DNA of 64,000 nt, from the NCBI GenBank assembly GCA_023150375.1, contig JAKLLA010000005.1, positions 124,001-188,000 of the forward strand, written 5' to 3'. The number at the start of each line of letters is the position of its first letter. Within the stretch, counting starts at the first letter, position 1. The DNA comes from Burkholderiaceae bacterium. Its GTDB lineage: Bacteria; Pseudomonadota; Gammaproteobacteria; Burkholderiales; Burkholderiaceae_C. Positions 45,428-55,110 of this stretch are shown one piece after another. The position numbers and the translations under genes were made by a program. The notes beneath the pieces are model-generated. The model was not told where the DNA came from, searched no databases, and saw only the letters and a list, made by a program, of their open reading frames with translations.

Positions 45428-46420
45428 ATGGTCCATGATGCAACGCTGCGCTCCAACGACAAGGTCAATGCCGCCGGCGAACCCCAGGCGGCGATCGACG
45501 GTCCCGCACCGCTGTCGCTGACCGTCTTCACCCCGGCCGGGGTGCTGCTGCAGGCCGCGCCGCTGCAGCGGGCGCTGCGACGGCTGCGCGCCCTGGGCTT
45601 CGACGCCCGCGCGGACGCCGCGGCGCTGGCCAAGCGGCAGCGCTTCGGCGGCGACGACGACACCCGCCTGGCCGCGCTGCACCGGGTGGCCGATGCGGCG
45701 CCGTCGGTGGCGCTGGCCAGCCGGGGCGGCTACGGGCTGACGCGGCTGCTCGACCGCATCGACTGGCCGCGCCTGGCCGGCGCAGTGGAGCGGGGCACCC
45801 GCTGGGTGGGCTACAGCGACGTCACCGCGCTGCAGATGGGCCTGCTGGCCCACACCGGCGCGGCGAGCTGGGCCGGGCCCTTGGCCTGCGACGACTTCGG
45901 CCGGGCCGATGCCGACGGCGGGCTCGACGAGCTGACGGCGCCCTGCTTCGTCGAGGCAATGCATGGCGAGCTCGAAGCGGTGGGCTTTCGCTGCGAGGCG
46001 GGCTTCGACGGCCTGGATCGGGACGGCACCCTCTGGGGCGGCAACCTCACCGTGCTGCTGTCGCTGCTGGGCACGCCGCACTGGCCGGACATCGAGGGCG
46101 GCATCCTGATGCTCGAGGATGTCAACGAGCACCCCTACCGGGTCGAGCGCATGCTGCTGCAGCTGCACCAGGCCGGCGTGCTGGCGCGCCAGCGGGCGGT
46201 GCTGCTGGGGGACTTCAGCGGCTGGCGCAAGTCGCCGCTGGACCGGGGCTACGACTTCAAGGCCATGCTGGCGCAGCTGCGCAGTGTCTGTGCCACGCCG
46301 CTGCTGACCGGGCTGCCCTTCGGGCACGGTCCGACCAAGGTCTGCCTGCCGCTCGGCCGGCGCGTGCAGCTGGCGGTGGAGCGCCGCGAGGCCTTCGTGG
46401 CCTGGGGGCATGCGGCATGA
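45428..46420 (+). CDS. ldcA: S66-family L,D-carboxypeptidase (LdcA-type)
   Basis: A 330-residue serine peptidase of family S66. The nucleophile elbow is in GYSDVTALQMG (about 122-132), preceded by ASRGGYGLTRLL. The catalytic Glu is in ILMLEDVNEHPYRVERML and the His in GLPFGHGPTKVCLPLG. LdcA removes the terminal D-Ala from cytoplasmic murein tetrapeptide for recycling; the related MccF subgroup instead cleaves microcin-type peptide-nucleotides. The next gene, a peptide-binding protein, overlaps its stop (ATGA), which ties it to peptide uptake. Start ATG 45428 gives the right length. Confidence 0.9.
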   Translation: MVHDATLRSNDKVNAAGEPQAAIDGPAPLSLTVFTPAGVLLQAAPLQRALRRLRALGFDARADAAALAKRQRFGGDDDTRLAALHRVADAAPSVALASRGGYGLTRLLDRIDWPRLAGAVERGTRWVGYSDVTALQMGLLAHTGAASWAGPLACDDFGRADADGGLDELTAPCFVEAMHGELEAVGFRCEAGFDGLDRDGTLWGGNLTVLLSLLGTPHWPDIEGGILMLEDVNEHPYRVERMLLQLHQAGVLARQRAVLLGDFSGWRKSPLDRGYDFKAMLAQLRSVCATPLLTGLPFGHGPTKVCLPLGRRVQLAVERREAFVAWGHAA

Positions 46421-48732
46421 GGCTGCTGGCAGAAGGGGCCCGGCTGCGCCGTCACCTCGGGGGGAGTCTGCAGCGGCTGCGCGCGGCGGTCGGTGCCCGT
46501 GCCGCGCTGCTGCTGGTCGGGGCCCTGGGGACCGTACTGGCGGGCTGCGACAACTCGCCCTATCCGGTCGGCGAGCCGGCCACCAATACGCTCTACACCT
46601 CGTTCAGCGAGCGCTCGCCGCGCCACCTGGACCCGGTGGCCTCGTACTGGAACCAGGACACGCCCTACACCTACAGCATCTACGAGCCGCCCTACGAGTA
46701 CCACTACCTGAAGCGCCCCTTCGTGCTGCAGGGCCGCACCGCGGTGGCGGTGGAGCCGCCGCGCTACCTCGATGCCGCCGGCCGACCCCTGCCGGACGAC
46801 GCCCCGGCCGAGCGCATCGCCGAGAGCGTGTACGACGTGCGGCTGCGCCCGGGCATCCTGTACCAGCCGCACCCGGCCTTCGCGAAGGACGCGCAGGGGC
46901 GCTGGCGCTACCACAGCGACCGCACGCTGGGCGAGGCGGATCTGGCGGGCAAGACCTCGCCGCTGGACTTCGAGCACAGCGGCACGCGCGAGCTGGTGGC
47001 CGAGGACTATGTCTACGGCCTCAAGCGCCACGCCACCACCCGCGTGACCACGCCGATCGCGGGAATCTTCTCCGAGTACATCATCGGCCTGGCCGAGTAC
47101 ACCGAGCAGATCAAGGCCGAGGACGCGAAGCTGCTGGCCGGGCGCAGCCGAGCCGACCTGGACAAGCCGCACCTGGATTTCCGCCGCTGGCCGCTGGCCG
47201 GGGTGAGCGCGCCGGAGAAGCACCTGCTGCGCATCCGCATCAAGGGCAAGTATCCGCAGTGGAAATACTGGATGGCCATGCCCTTCGTTGCCCCGGTGCC
47301 CTGGGAGGCGGAGGCCTTCTACGCCCAGCCGGGCATGGCGCGGCGCGGCCTGTCGCTGGACCGCTGGCCGGTGGGCACGGGGCCCTTCATGCTCACCGAG
47401 TTCGTCCAGGACCGCCGCCACGTGCTCAGCCGCAACCCGAACTACCGCGGCGTGCCCTACCCCTGCGAGGGCAATCCGGGCGACCGCGAGGCCGGGTTGC
47501 TGGCCGACTGCGGCAAGCCCACGCCCTTCGTCGACCGCATCGTCTTCCAGATCGAGAAGGAAGGCTCCACCGAGCGTGCCAAGTTCCGCCAGGGCTGGCT
47601 GGACACGCCACAGATCGAGCGCAGCGACAACGGCCTGTCGTACCTGGTCGAGATGGGCGACTCCGACGAGGTGCGGCGCGACTATCTGGCGCGTGGCTAC
47701 CGGTTCCCGAGGACGACGGACCTGACCAACTGGTTCATCGGCTTCAACATGCTCGACCCGGTGGTCGGCCATGGCCGCACGCCCCAGGAAGCCGAGCGCA
47801 ACCGCAAGCTGCGCCAGGCGATCTCGATGGCCTTCGACTGGGAGGAGTTGTTCCTGCTCACGCCCAAGAAGGCCGGCGTGGCGGCACACGGCCCGCTGCC
47901 GCCGGGCATGTTCGGCTCGCGCGAGGGCACGGTTCAGGGCATGAACCCGGTGACGCACGAACTCGTCGAGGGCCAGATGCGGCGCAAGCGGCTGGAGGCT
48001 GCCCGTGCGCTGCTGGCCGAGGCGGGCTACCCGAACGGGCGCGACGCGCGAACCGGCCGCCCGCTGGTGCTGAACTACGACTGGTACCGGGTGCTGACGC
48101 CGGAGTTCAAGGTGGAGGTGGACTGGGTGTCGCGCCAGTTCGCCAAGCTGGGCATCCAGCTGGAGATCCGGGCCACCGACAACAACCAGTTCCAGGACAA
48201 GGTGCGCAAGGGCCGCCACCAGATCTACTGGTCCGGCTGGCTGGCCGACTACCCGGATGCGGAGAACTTCCTCTTCCTGCTCTACGGCCCGAACGGCAAG
48301 AGCGTCTCGGACGGCGAGAACACCTCCAACTACGCCAACCCGGACTACGACGCGCTGTTCCAGCGCCTCAAGACGCTGGACGACGGCCCCGAGAAGCAGC
48401 AGGTGATCGACCGCATGGTGGCCCTGGTGCAACAGGACGCGCCCTGGATCTTCGGCTACATCCCCTGGGGCACCAGCGCCTTCCAGCCCTGGCTGCACAA
48501 CGCGATCACGCCCATCGTGATCCGCGACCACCTGCGCTTCTACCGCGTCGATCCCGAAGAGCGCGTGCGCCTGCAGACGCAGTGGAACCGCCCCGTCTGG
48601 TGGCCGCTGCCGCTGCTGCTGCTGGCGCTGCTCGCGCTGGTCTGGACCGCACGGCGCCACTGGCAGCGGCGTGAGCAGGCCGTGGCGCTGCGCCGGCCCG
48701 CGGCGCAGGAATCGGGGAGGGCCGCATGCTGA
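46417..48732 (+). CDS. Peptide ABC transporter substrate-binding lipoprotein with C-terminal membrane helix
   Basis: A 771-residue binding protein of the SBP_bac_5 (oligopeptide/dipeptide) family. A lipobox (LAGC, Cys44) follows a hydrophobic signal. The residue after the Cys is Asp, which in Lol-type sorting favours inner-membrane retention. The body includes WPVGTGPFMLTEFVQDRRHV and YWSGWLADYPDAENFLFLLY, typical of the family. Unusually, residues about 727-745 form a C-terminal membrane helix followed by an Arg-rich tail. It is larger than the usual 540 or so. The ATG overlaps the ldcA stop; the permease gene overlaps its end. Confidence 0.88.
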   Translation: MRLLAEGARLRRHLGGSLQRLRAAVGARAALLLVGALGTVLAGCDNSPYPVGEPATNTLYTSFSERSPRHLDPVASYWNQDTPYTYSIYEPPYEYHYLKRPFVLQGRTAVAVEPPRYLDAAGRPLPDDAPAERIAESVYDVRLRPGILYQPHPAFAKDAQGRWRYHSDRTLGEADLAGKTSPLDFEHSGTRELVAEDYVYGLKRHATTRVTTPIAGIFSEYIIGLAEYTEQIKAEDAKLLAGRSRADLDKPHLDFRRWPLAGVSAPEKHLLRIRIKGKYPQWKYWMAMPFVAPVPWEAEAFYAQPGMARRGLSLDRWPVGTGPFMLTEFVQDRRHVLSRNPNYRGVPYPCEGNPGDREAGLLADCGKPTPFVDRIVFQIEKEGSTERAKFRQGWLDTPQIERSDNGLSYLVEMGDSDEVRRDYLARGYRFPRTTDLTNWFIGFNMLDPVVGHGRTPQEAERNRKLRQAISMAFDWEELFLLTPKKAGVAAHGPLPPGMFGSREGTVQGMNPVTHELVEGQMRRKRLEAARALLAEAGYPNGRDARTGRPLVLNYDWYRVLTPEFKVEVDWVSRQFAKLGIQLEIRATDNNQFQDKVRKGRHQIYWSGWLADYPDAENFLFLLYGPNGKSVSDGENTSNYANPDYDALFQRLKTLDDGPEKQQVIDRMVALVQQDAPWIFGYIPWGTSAFQPWLHNAITPIVIRDHLRFYRVDPEERVRLQTQWNRPVWWPLPLLLLALLALVWTARRHWQRREQAVALRRPAAQESGRAAC

Positions 48733-49709
48733 ACTACCTGATCCGCCGCATCGGCTACGGCCTGCTGATCCTGCTGGGCGTGAACCTGCTGACCTTCGTG
48801 CTGTTCTTCCAGGTCAACACGCCCGACGACATGGCGCGGCTGAACATCGGCGGCAAGCGGGTCACGCAGGACCAGATCGAGAAGTGGAAGGCCGAGCGCG
48901 GCTACGACAAGCCGCTGTATCTCAACCGTGAGCGCAGCGGCGTCGAGGTGGTCACCGAGACGATCTTCTGGGAGCGCTCGGTGTCGCTCTTCGCGCTGGA
49001 CTTCGGCCGCGCCGACTCCGAGAGCGCCGGCGACATCGGCAGCGAGGTGCGCAAGCGCATGGTGGTGAGCCTGCAGCTGGCGCTGCCGCTGTTCCTGCTG
49101 CAGCTGCTGGTGAGCACGGTGTTCGCGCTGCTGCTGGTGTTCTTCCGCCACAGCCGCATCGACTTCTGGGGCGTGGTGCTCTGCGTGGTGATGCTGTCGA
49201 TCTCCTCGCTGTTCTACATCGTCATCGGCCAGTACCTGTTCTCGCGGCTGCTGCACTGGGTGCCGGTGTCGGGCTATGCGGGCGGGCTGTCGGCCCTGAA
49301 GTTCCTGCTGCTGCCGATCTTCCTGTCGCTGCTGTCGCGCCTGGGCGGCGAGGCCCGGCTGTACCGCGCCATGCTGCTCGAGGAGGTGGGCAAGGACTAC
49401 GTGCGCACCGCCCGCGCCAAGGGGCTGGGCGAGCACATCGTGCTGGGCCGGCATGTGCTGCGCAATGCGCTGATCCCGATCCTGACCAGCGCAGGCGGCT
49501 ACCTGCCCTATGTCTTCCTGGGCAGCCTGGTGTTCGAGAGCTTCTTCGGCCTGCCGGGGCTGGGTGCCTACGTGATCGACGCGATCAGCGGGCAGGACTT
49601 CGCGATCGTGCGCACGATGGTCTTCCTCGGCTCGCTGCTGTACATCGCCTCGTACATCCTCATCGACGTCGCCTATACCTGGGTGGATCCCCGGGTGCGG
49701 CTGTCCTAG
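48726..49709 (+). CDS. Peptide ABC transporter permease, DppB/OppB-type
   Basis: A 327-residue permease with the N-terminal helix LIRRIGYGLLILLGVNLLTFVLF, an extracytoplasmic segment and five more helices. The inner-membrane transport signature EEVGKDYVRTARAKGLGEHIVLGRHVLRNALIP contains the EAA-loop glycine, which contacts the ATPase. The C-terminal part has GGYLPYVFLGSLVFESFFGLPGLG. It pairs with the larger permease encoded next. The gene overlaps the binding-protein gene by 7 nt. A loop of about 35 residues longer than in DppB lies after the first helix (VTQDQIEKWKAERGYDKPLY is usual; the SVSLFALDFGRADSES part is not). Confidence 0.9.
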   Translation: MLNYLIRRIGYGLLILLGVNLLTFVLFFQVNTPDDMARLNIGGKRVTQDQIEKWKAERGYDKPLYLNRERSGVEVVTETIFWERSVSLFALDFGRADSESAGDIGSEVRKRMVVSLQLALPLFLLQLLVSTVFALLLVFFRHSRIDFWGVVLCVVMLSISSLFYIVIGQYLFSRLLHWVPVSGYAGGLSALKFLLLPIFLSLLSRLGGEARLYRAMLLEEVGKDYVRTARAKGLGEHIVLGRHVLRNALIPILTSAGGYLPYVFLGSLVFESFFGLPGLGAYVIDAISGQDFAIVRTMVFLGSLLYIASYILIDVAYTWVDPRVRLS

Positions 49710-49717
49710 GGTCATCC

Positions 49718-51181
49718 ATGACGATGCCGAAGATCGTGATGCTGGGGACCGACTGGGTCCTCTGGAGCGGCGCCCTGGCGCTGGCCGTGGCGGTGTGGCA
49801 CGTGCGCCGTCACGCCCATCTGCGTGCGCACTGGAAGCGCGTCTGGCGCGAGCCTGCGGCGATGAGCGCCAGCGTGCTGCTGGGCTTCTTCCTGCTGGTG
49901 ACGCTGGTGGACAGCGTGCACTTCCGGCGCGCCCTGCCGCCCGCGCCGGGGGTGCCGGCCGACCGGGTCTTCTACGCCACCCAGACCGAGTCGCTGCTGG
50001 ATGTGCTGCTGGCGCGCCAGGTGGCCGCACGCGAGTCGAGCTACTCGCGCCCGCTGGCCGTCCATGCCCTGAACATGGAGACCGTCACGGTCGAGGGACG
50101 CACCGAGCGCCGTCCGGCCCGCCTGGCGCACGCCGGCCAGGCACTGCAGGACCCCGAGCGCGACTGGGCGGGCGACGTGCTCCGGCGTGGCGCCGCCGGC
50201 CTGGCCGGCGGACTGGCCCTGTGGGCCCTGTGCGCGGCGGCGCTGGCCTGGCGCCTCGACCGGCACCGGCCCGCGGCCGAGCGCCGCGGCATCGCCGCGA
50301 TGCTGCGCGATCTGGCCGCCGACCGCAGCGAGCTGCCCTGGCGCGCCGGCCTGATCACCCTGGGCGTGCTGCTGGCGCTGGGCGGCGTGGCCGTCGGCCT
50401 GTCGACCCATTACCACGTGCTGGGCACCGACCGTTCCGGCAGCGACGTGCTCTACCAGTCGCTCAAGAGCGTGCGCACCGCCTTCGTGATCGGCGTGCTG
50501 TCCACCGTGGCCACGCTGCCGCTGGCGATGACGCTGGGCATCCTGGCCGGCTGGTTCCGCGGCTGGGTCGACGAGGTGGTGCAGTACCTCTACACCGTGA
50601 TGTCCTCGGTGCCCAACGTGCTGCTGATCGCCGCCTGCGTGCTGATGGTGCAGGTCTTCCTCGACAAGCACCCGGAGCTCTTCGAGACCGGCCTGGAGCG
50701 CGCCGACCTGAAGATCTTCCTGCTCTGTCTGATTCTCGGCCTGACCGGCTGGGCCGGCCTGTGCCGGCTGCTGCGCGCCGAGACCCTCAAGCTGCGCGAG
50801 CTGGAGTTCGTGCAGGCGGCCACCGCCTTCGGTGTGCCGCACCTGCGCATCATGGGGCGCCACATCCTGCCCAACGTGATGCACCTGGTGCTGATCAACA
50901 CGGTGCTGGACTTCTCGGCCCTGGTGCTCTACGAGGCGGTGCTGAGCTATGTGGGCGTGGGCGTCGACCCGTCGATGAGCAGCTTCGGCGGCATGATCAA
51001 CCTGGGCCGCGACGAGATGGCGCGCGACCCGCTGGTCTGGTGGGTGTTCGGCTCGGCCTTCGTCTTCATGGTGACCCTGGTGCTGGCGGCCAACCTCTTC
51101 GCCGACGGCGTGCGCGACGCCTTCGACCCCAAGGCCCGCTCGCAGCGGCCGCGCTGGCTCGGCAAGGGGGTGACGCCATGA
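49718..51181 (+). CDS. Peptide ABC transporter permease, DppC/OppC-type, N-terminally enlarged
   Basis: A 487-residue permease, against about 300 for DppC. The C-terminal 290 residues are the conventional domain: YHVLGTDRSGSDVLYQSLKS, ILAGWFRGWVDEVVQYLYTV, the EAA loop FVQAATAFGVPHLRIMGRHILPNVMH, and LSYVGVGVDPSMSSFGGMI. The first 200 residues add two or three further membrane helices, with a loop of about 110 residues, rich in Arg and Ala, between the second and third. The addition has no recognised domain. Eight nt separate it from the first permease, and the ATPase gene overlaps its stop. Confidence 0.88.
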   Translation: MTMPKIVMLGTDWVLWSGALALAVAVWHVRRHAHLRAHWKRVWREPAAMSASVLLGFFLLVTLVDSVHFRRALPPAPGVPADRVFYATQTESLLDVLLARQVAARESSYSRPLAVHALNMETVTVEGRTERRPARLAHAGQALQDPERDWAGDVLRRGAAGLAGGLALWALCAAALAWRLDRHRPAAERRGIAAMLRDLAADRSELPWRAGLITLGVLLALGGVAVGLSTHYHVLGTDRSGSDVLYQSLKSVRTAFVIGVLSTVATLPLAMTLGILAGWFRGWVDEVVQYLYTVMSSVPNVLLIAACVLMVQVFLDKHPELFETGLERADLKIFLLCLILGLTGWAGLCRLLRAETLKLRELEFVQAATAFGVPHLRIMGRHILPNVMHLVLINTVLDFSALVLYEAVLSYVGVGVDPSMSSFGGMINLGRDEMARDPLVWWVFGSAFVFMVTLVLAANLFADGVRDAFDPKARSQRPRWLGKGVTP

Positions 51182-53118
51182 CGCGCAACGCTGGCCCTGC
51201 ACCGGGCGCGGTCCCGGGCACTGTTCCAGGCAGCGTCGAGCCGCCCGCCCTGCAGGTGCAGGACCTGCACGTGCACCTGGACTCCGAGGCCGGGGTGGTG
51301 CACGCGGTGGACGCGCTGGCCCTGAGCATCGCGCGGGGCGAAACCTTCGCGCTGGTGGGCGAGTCCGGCTGCGGCAAGAGCATGACCGCGCTGGCCCTGC
51401 TGCGCCTGCTGCCCGAGGCCGGGCGCATCGTCGCGGGCAGCATCCGCGCCGCCGGAGAGGAGTTGCTGACGCTGCCCGAGGCCCGCATGCGCGCGGTGCG
51501 CGGCGGGCGCGTGGCGATGATCTTCCAGGAGCCGGCGACCAGCCTGAACCCGGTGATGCGCGTGGGCGACCAGCTGCGCGAGGCCATCGAGGCGCATACC
51601 CCCCTGCGCGGCGCCGACGCGCGTCGCAAGGCCATCGACTGGCTGCGGCGCGTGGGCATTCCCGAGCCCGAGCGGCGCATCGACGACTACCCCTTCCGCA
51701 TGTCGGGCGGGCAGAAGCAGCGCGTGATGATCGCGATGGCGCTGGCCGGCGAGCCCGACCTGATCGTCGCCGACGAGCCCACCACCGCGCTGGACGTGAC
51801 CATCCAGGCGCAGATCCTCGAGCTGCTGAAGGACCTGCAGCGCGAGCGCGGCGTGGCCATGCTGCTGATCACGCACGATCTGGCGGTGGTGCGCGACATG
51901 GCGCAGACCGTCGCGCTGATGTATGCCGGCGAGGTGGTGGAGGTGGCGGGCGCGGCGGACTTCTTCGCGCGGCCGCGCCATCCCTATGCCGGCCTGCTGC
52001 TGCAGGCCCTGCCGGACGGCCGGCGGCGCGGGCAGGCGCTGGCGGCGATCCCCGGGCTGGTGCCGGCGCTGACGCAGCGCTTCGACGCCTGTCGCTTCGC
52101 GCCGCGCTGCCGCTGGGTGCAGCCGGCCTGCCGCCAGGCACCGCCGCCGCTGGTCGGGCTGCCCGACGCGGAGGGTGCAGGCCGGGAGCGTGCGGTGCGC
52201 TGCCTGCGCGCCGCGGAGGACCTGGACTTCCTGCCGCCGACGGCCGAAGGGGCGGCTGCGGCCTCCCCGCGTGAGGGGGCCGACTCGGGTGCCGCCGCCG
52301 GTGGCGGTTGCGCCCCCACCGCCGTGCCGCTGCTGCAGGTGCAGGGCCTGTCGGTGCATTTCCCGATCCGCAGCGGCCTGCTGCAGCGCGAGACGGGCCG
52401 CTTCACCGCGGTGCAGGGCGTGGACTTCGCGCTGCCGCGCGGACGCACGCTGGCGCTGGTGGGCGAGTCGGGCTGCGGCAAGACCACCAGCGGCAAGGCC
52501 GTGGTGCAGCTGCTGCGCGGCACCGCCCGCGTCGAGGGCCGGGCGCTGCTGGACGGCCAGGACCTGTTCACGCTGCAGGGCGATGCACTGCGCGCGGCGC
52601 GGCGGCGCATCCAGATGGTCTTCCAGGACCCCTTCTCGTCGCTGAACCCGCGTCTGCGCGTGCTCGACATCCTGGAGGAGGGTCTGCTGACGCTGCGGCC
52701 CGAGCTGGACGCGGCGGCGCGGCGCAGCCGGCTGGAGGCCCTGGTCGAGCGTGTCGGCCTGCGCCGCGAGGCGCTGCAGCGCTGGCCGCACGAGTTCTCC
52801 GGCGGGCAGCGCCAGCGCATCGCGATCGCCCGCGCGCTGGCCGTGGAGCCGGAGGTGATCGTCTGCGACGAGCCCACCTCGGCGCTGGACGTGTCGGTGC
52901 AGGCGCAGATCCTCAACCTGCTCGACGAGCTGCAGCGCGACACCGGCGTGGCGCTGCTGTTCATCACCCACAACCTCGGCGTGGTCGAGTACTTCGCCCA
53001 CGAGGTCGCGGTGATGCACCGCGGGCGCATCGTCGAGGCCGGCCCGGTCGAGGCGGTGATGCGCGCGCCGCAGCAGGACTACACCCGGGCGCTGCTGGCG
53101 GCCGTCCCGCGGCTGTAG
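51178..53118 (+). CDS. Fused double-cassette peptide ABC ATPase (DppD-DppF type)
   Basis: A 646-residue protein carrying two ATPase cassettes, equivalent to separate DppD and DppF. Cassette one (about 20-330) has [28 protein letters not shown] and VADEPTTAL, then the C-terminal zinc-site-like CRFAPRC. Cassette two (about 390-640) has [27 protein letters not shown] and CDEPTSALD. Both sites therefore look catalytically complete. An Ala-rich linker of about 40 residues joins them. The ATG overlaps the permease stop (ATGA). Fused ATPases of this kind are known from the YejF line. A GC hairpin ends the operon. Confidence 0.92.
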   Translation: MTRNAGPAPGAVPGTVPGSVEPPALQVQDLHVHLDSEAGVVHAVDALALSIARGETFALVGESGCGKSMTALALLRLLPEAGRIVAGSIRAAGEELLTLPEARMRAVRGGRVAMIFQEPATSLNPVMRVGDQLREAIEAHTPLRGADARRKAIDWLRRVGIPEPERRIDDYPFRMSGGQKQRVMIAMALAGEPDLIVADEPTTALDVTIQAQILELLKDLQRERGVAMLLITHDLAVVRDMAQTVALMYAGEVVEVAGAADFFARPRHPYAGLLLQALPDGRRRGQALAAIPGLVPALTQRFDACRFAPRCRWVQPACRQAPPPLVGLPDAEGAGRERAVRCLRAAEDLDFLPPTAEGAAAASPREGADSGAAAGGGCAPTAVPLLQVQGLSVHFPIRSGLLQRETGRFTAVQGVDFALPRGRTLALVGESGCGKTTSGKAVVQLLRGTARVEGRALLDGQDLFTLQGDALRAARRRIQMVFQDPFSSLNPRLRVLDILEEGLLTLRPELDAAARRSRLEALVERVGLRREALQRWPHEFSGGQRQRIAIARALAVEPEVIVCDEPTSALDVSVQAQILNLLDELQRDTGVALLFITHNLGVVEYFAHEVAVMHRGRIVEAGPVEAVMRAPQQDYTRALLAAVPRL

Positions 53119-53150
53119 CGGACGCGCCAGCGGGCGCGGCGCAGAGGTGG

Positions 53151-53174
53151 GAAGGGCCCCTGGCGGGGCCCTTC
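53151..53174. terminator. Hairpin between the ABC operon and phoH
   Basis: A perfect 10-bp stem (GAAGGGCCCC / GGGGCCCTTC) with a TGGC loop, 32 nt past the ATPase stop and 40 nt before the phoH stop on the other strand. Being symmetrical it can serve both convergent genes; there is no long U-run. Confidence 0.55.
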
Positions 53175-53214
53175 TGCGGTGGCGGCGTCCGGGCGGGCAG
53201 GTCCCGCCCCGCGC

Positions 53215-54912
53215 TCAGAGCACCTCGGAGGCGTAGTCGGCCAGCCGCGAGCGCTCGCCGCGCGCCAGGGTCACGTGGCCGCTGTGCGGCCAGCCCTTGA
53301 AGCGGTCCACCGCGTAGGTCAGGCCCGAGCTGCCCTCGGTGAGGTAGGGCGTGTCGATCTGCGCCAGGTTGCCCAGGCAGACGATCTTGGTGCCCGGGCC
53401 GGCCCGGGTGATCAGCGTCTTCATCTGCTTGGGCGTGAGGTTCTGCGCCTCGTCGATCAGCACGAACTTGTTCAGGAAGGTGCGCCCGCGCATGAAGTTC
53501 AGGCTCTTGATCTTGATCTTGCTGCGCACCAGGTCCTGGGTGGCGGCGCGGCCCCAGTCGCCCGCACTGCCGTCGCCGCGCGCCAGCACCTCCATGTTGT
53601 CGTCCAGCGCGCCCATCCAGGGGCTCATCTTCTCCTCCTCGTTGCCGGGCAGGAAGCCGATGTCCTCGCCCACCGGCACCGTCACGCGGGTGACGATGAT
53701 CTCGCTGTAGCGCCGCTCGTCGAGCACCTGCGACAGCGCGGCGGCCAGCGTCAGCAGGGTCTTGCCGGTGCCCGCCGTGCCCGTCAGGGTGATGAAGTCG
53801 CACTCCGGGTCCATCAGCAGGTTCAGCGCGAAGTTCTGCTCCCGGTTGCGCGCGGTCACGCCCCAGACGGCGTGCTTGGCATGGGTGTAGTCGCGCACGG
53901 TGCGCAGCACCGCGGTCTTGCCGGTGATCTCGGTGACCTTGGCGTACAGCGCCGCGCTGCCCGGGGCCTCCAGGTAGACGAACTGATTGATCATCAGCGA
54001 GGGCACCAGCGGGCCGGCGATGCGGTAGCAGGTCACGCCACCCTGCTGCCAGCTTTCCATCGACTTGCCGTGCCGCTCCCAGAAGTCGGCCGGCAGCGCC
54101 AGCACGCCGGTGTAGAGCAGGTCGCCGTCCTCGAGGGCCTTGTCGTTGAAGTAGTCCTCGGCGGGCAGGCCCAGTGCGCGGGCCTTGATGCGCATGTTGA
54201 TGTCCTTGGACACCAGCACCACCTCGCGCTCGGGGTGGGCGGCGCGCAGCGCCTGCACCACGCCGAGGATCTGGTTGTCCGCCTTGCCCTGCGGCAGCCC
54301 GTCGGGCAGCCGGGCATCGAGCAGCGAGGTCTGGAAGTACAGCTTGCCGCCCGCCTCGCGGTGACCGGTGCGCGCCAGCGGAATGCCCGCGGCCGTGTCC
54401 AGCTTGCGCGGATCGTCGGCACTGGCGGCCAGCGCATCGAGCTCGCGGCTGACCTGGCGCACGTTGCGCGCCACCTCCGTCATGCCCTTCTTGTGCCCGT
54501 CGAGTTCCTCGAGGGTGATCATGGGCAGGTAGATGTCGTGCTCCTCGAAACGGAAGATCGACATCGGGTCGTGCATCAGCACATTGGTGTCGAGCACGAA
54601 GAGCTTGGCCGGACCGCTGCCACGCGGTGTGCGCACCCGTCGGCGCGGGGCATCGGTCGCGGCGGCTGGCGTGGGAGCCGTCGTCGTCACCGGTGCCGCG
54701 GCAGCAGCGGCCGGGGCGGGCACGACGGGGGCGGCGGGGGCCTCGGCGATGGCAGGCGGCGCAGACCTCGGCGCCTCGATCGGGGCCGGCGCGGCGCGGC
54801 GCGCGGCCGCGGCGCGGGGCGCCCGGCGCTTCGGCCGCGGCGTCACGGGAGTCTCGAAGGCGGCTGCGTCGAGCAGGGCGCCGCGCTTGGCAGGAGGTTT
54901 GGGCAGGGGCAT
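53215..54912 (-). CDS. PIN-PhoH family ATPase
   Basis: A 565-residue protein with two domains. After an Ala/Pro-rich basic leader (about 1-100), the PIN nuclease domain covers about 103-265, with acidic residues in VLDTNVLMHDP and LVSKDINMRIKA. The PhoH P-loop domain covers about 330-560, with Walker A TGTAGTGKTLL, Walker B KFVLIDEAQNLTPKQM and VCLGNLAQIDTPYL. The PIN-PhoH combination is thought to be an RNA-directed toxin-like helicase/nuclease, while the classic PhoH is phosphate-starvation induced. It is convergent with the ABC operon. The leader of this protein is longer than usual. Confidence 0.9.
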   Translation of the reverse strand: MPLPKPPAKRGALLDAAAFETPVTPRPKRRAPRAAAARRAAPAPIEAPRSAPPAIAEAPAAPVVPAPAAAAAAPVTTTAPTPAAATDAPRRRVRTPRGSGPAKLFVLDTNVLMHDPMSIFRFEEHDIYLPMITLEELDGHKKGMTEVARNVRQVSRELDALAASADDPRKLDTAAGIPLARTGHREAGGKLYFQTSLLDARLPDGLPQGKADNQILGVVQALRAAHPEREVVLVSKDINMRIKARALGLPAEDYFNDKALEDGDLLYTGVLALPADFWERHGKSMESWQQGGVTCYRIAGPLVPSLMINQFVYLEAPGSAALYAKVTEITGKTAVLRTVRDYTHAKHAVWGVTARNREQNFALNLLMDPECDFITLTGTAGTGKTLLTLAAALSQVLDERRYSEIIVTRVTVPVGEDIGFLPGNEEEKMSPWMGALDDNMEVLARGDGSAGDWGRAATQDLVRSKIKIKSLNFMRGRTFLNKFVLIDEAQNLTPKQMKTLITRAGPGTKIVCLGNLAQIDTPYLTEGSSGLTYAVDRFKGWPHSGHVTLARGERSRLADYASEVL

Positions 54913-54987
54913 GTCAATGGGCTCGCAGGCCGCAGAAGAACCTGCCTGCGCACGCCGGTTGCGCGGCGGCGGGACAGGTCCGGACAG

Positions 54988-55022
54988 AAAAAAGCCGCAC
55001 GGCGCCCGAAGGCGGTGCGGCT
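54988..55022 (-). terminator. Intrinsic terminator after prxQ
   Basis: An 8-bp stem (54993-55000 with 55015-55022) carries an inner 4-bp stem and a CGAA loop. On the minus strand the hairpin is followed by a run of six T. It lies about 90 nt past the prxQ stop and is a good Rho-independent terminator for it. Confidence 0.75.
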
Positions 55023-55110
55023 CGTGGCCGAGGGGGCGGGCAGGGGCTTGCGCAGGTCGGCGCGTGCATGCCGGACATCATGCCAGCACGCGGGCCCGCC
55101 GGGGCGGCAT

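Noticed and set aside
50947-53019. 690-codon antisense frame over the fused ATPase
   Set aside because: No family match; the + strand gene has two complete sets of ABC motifs.
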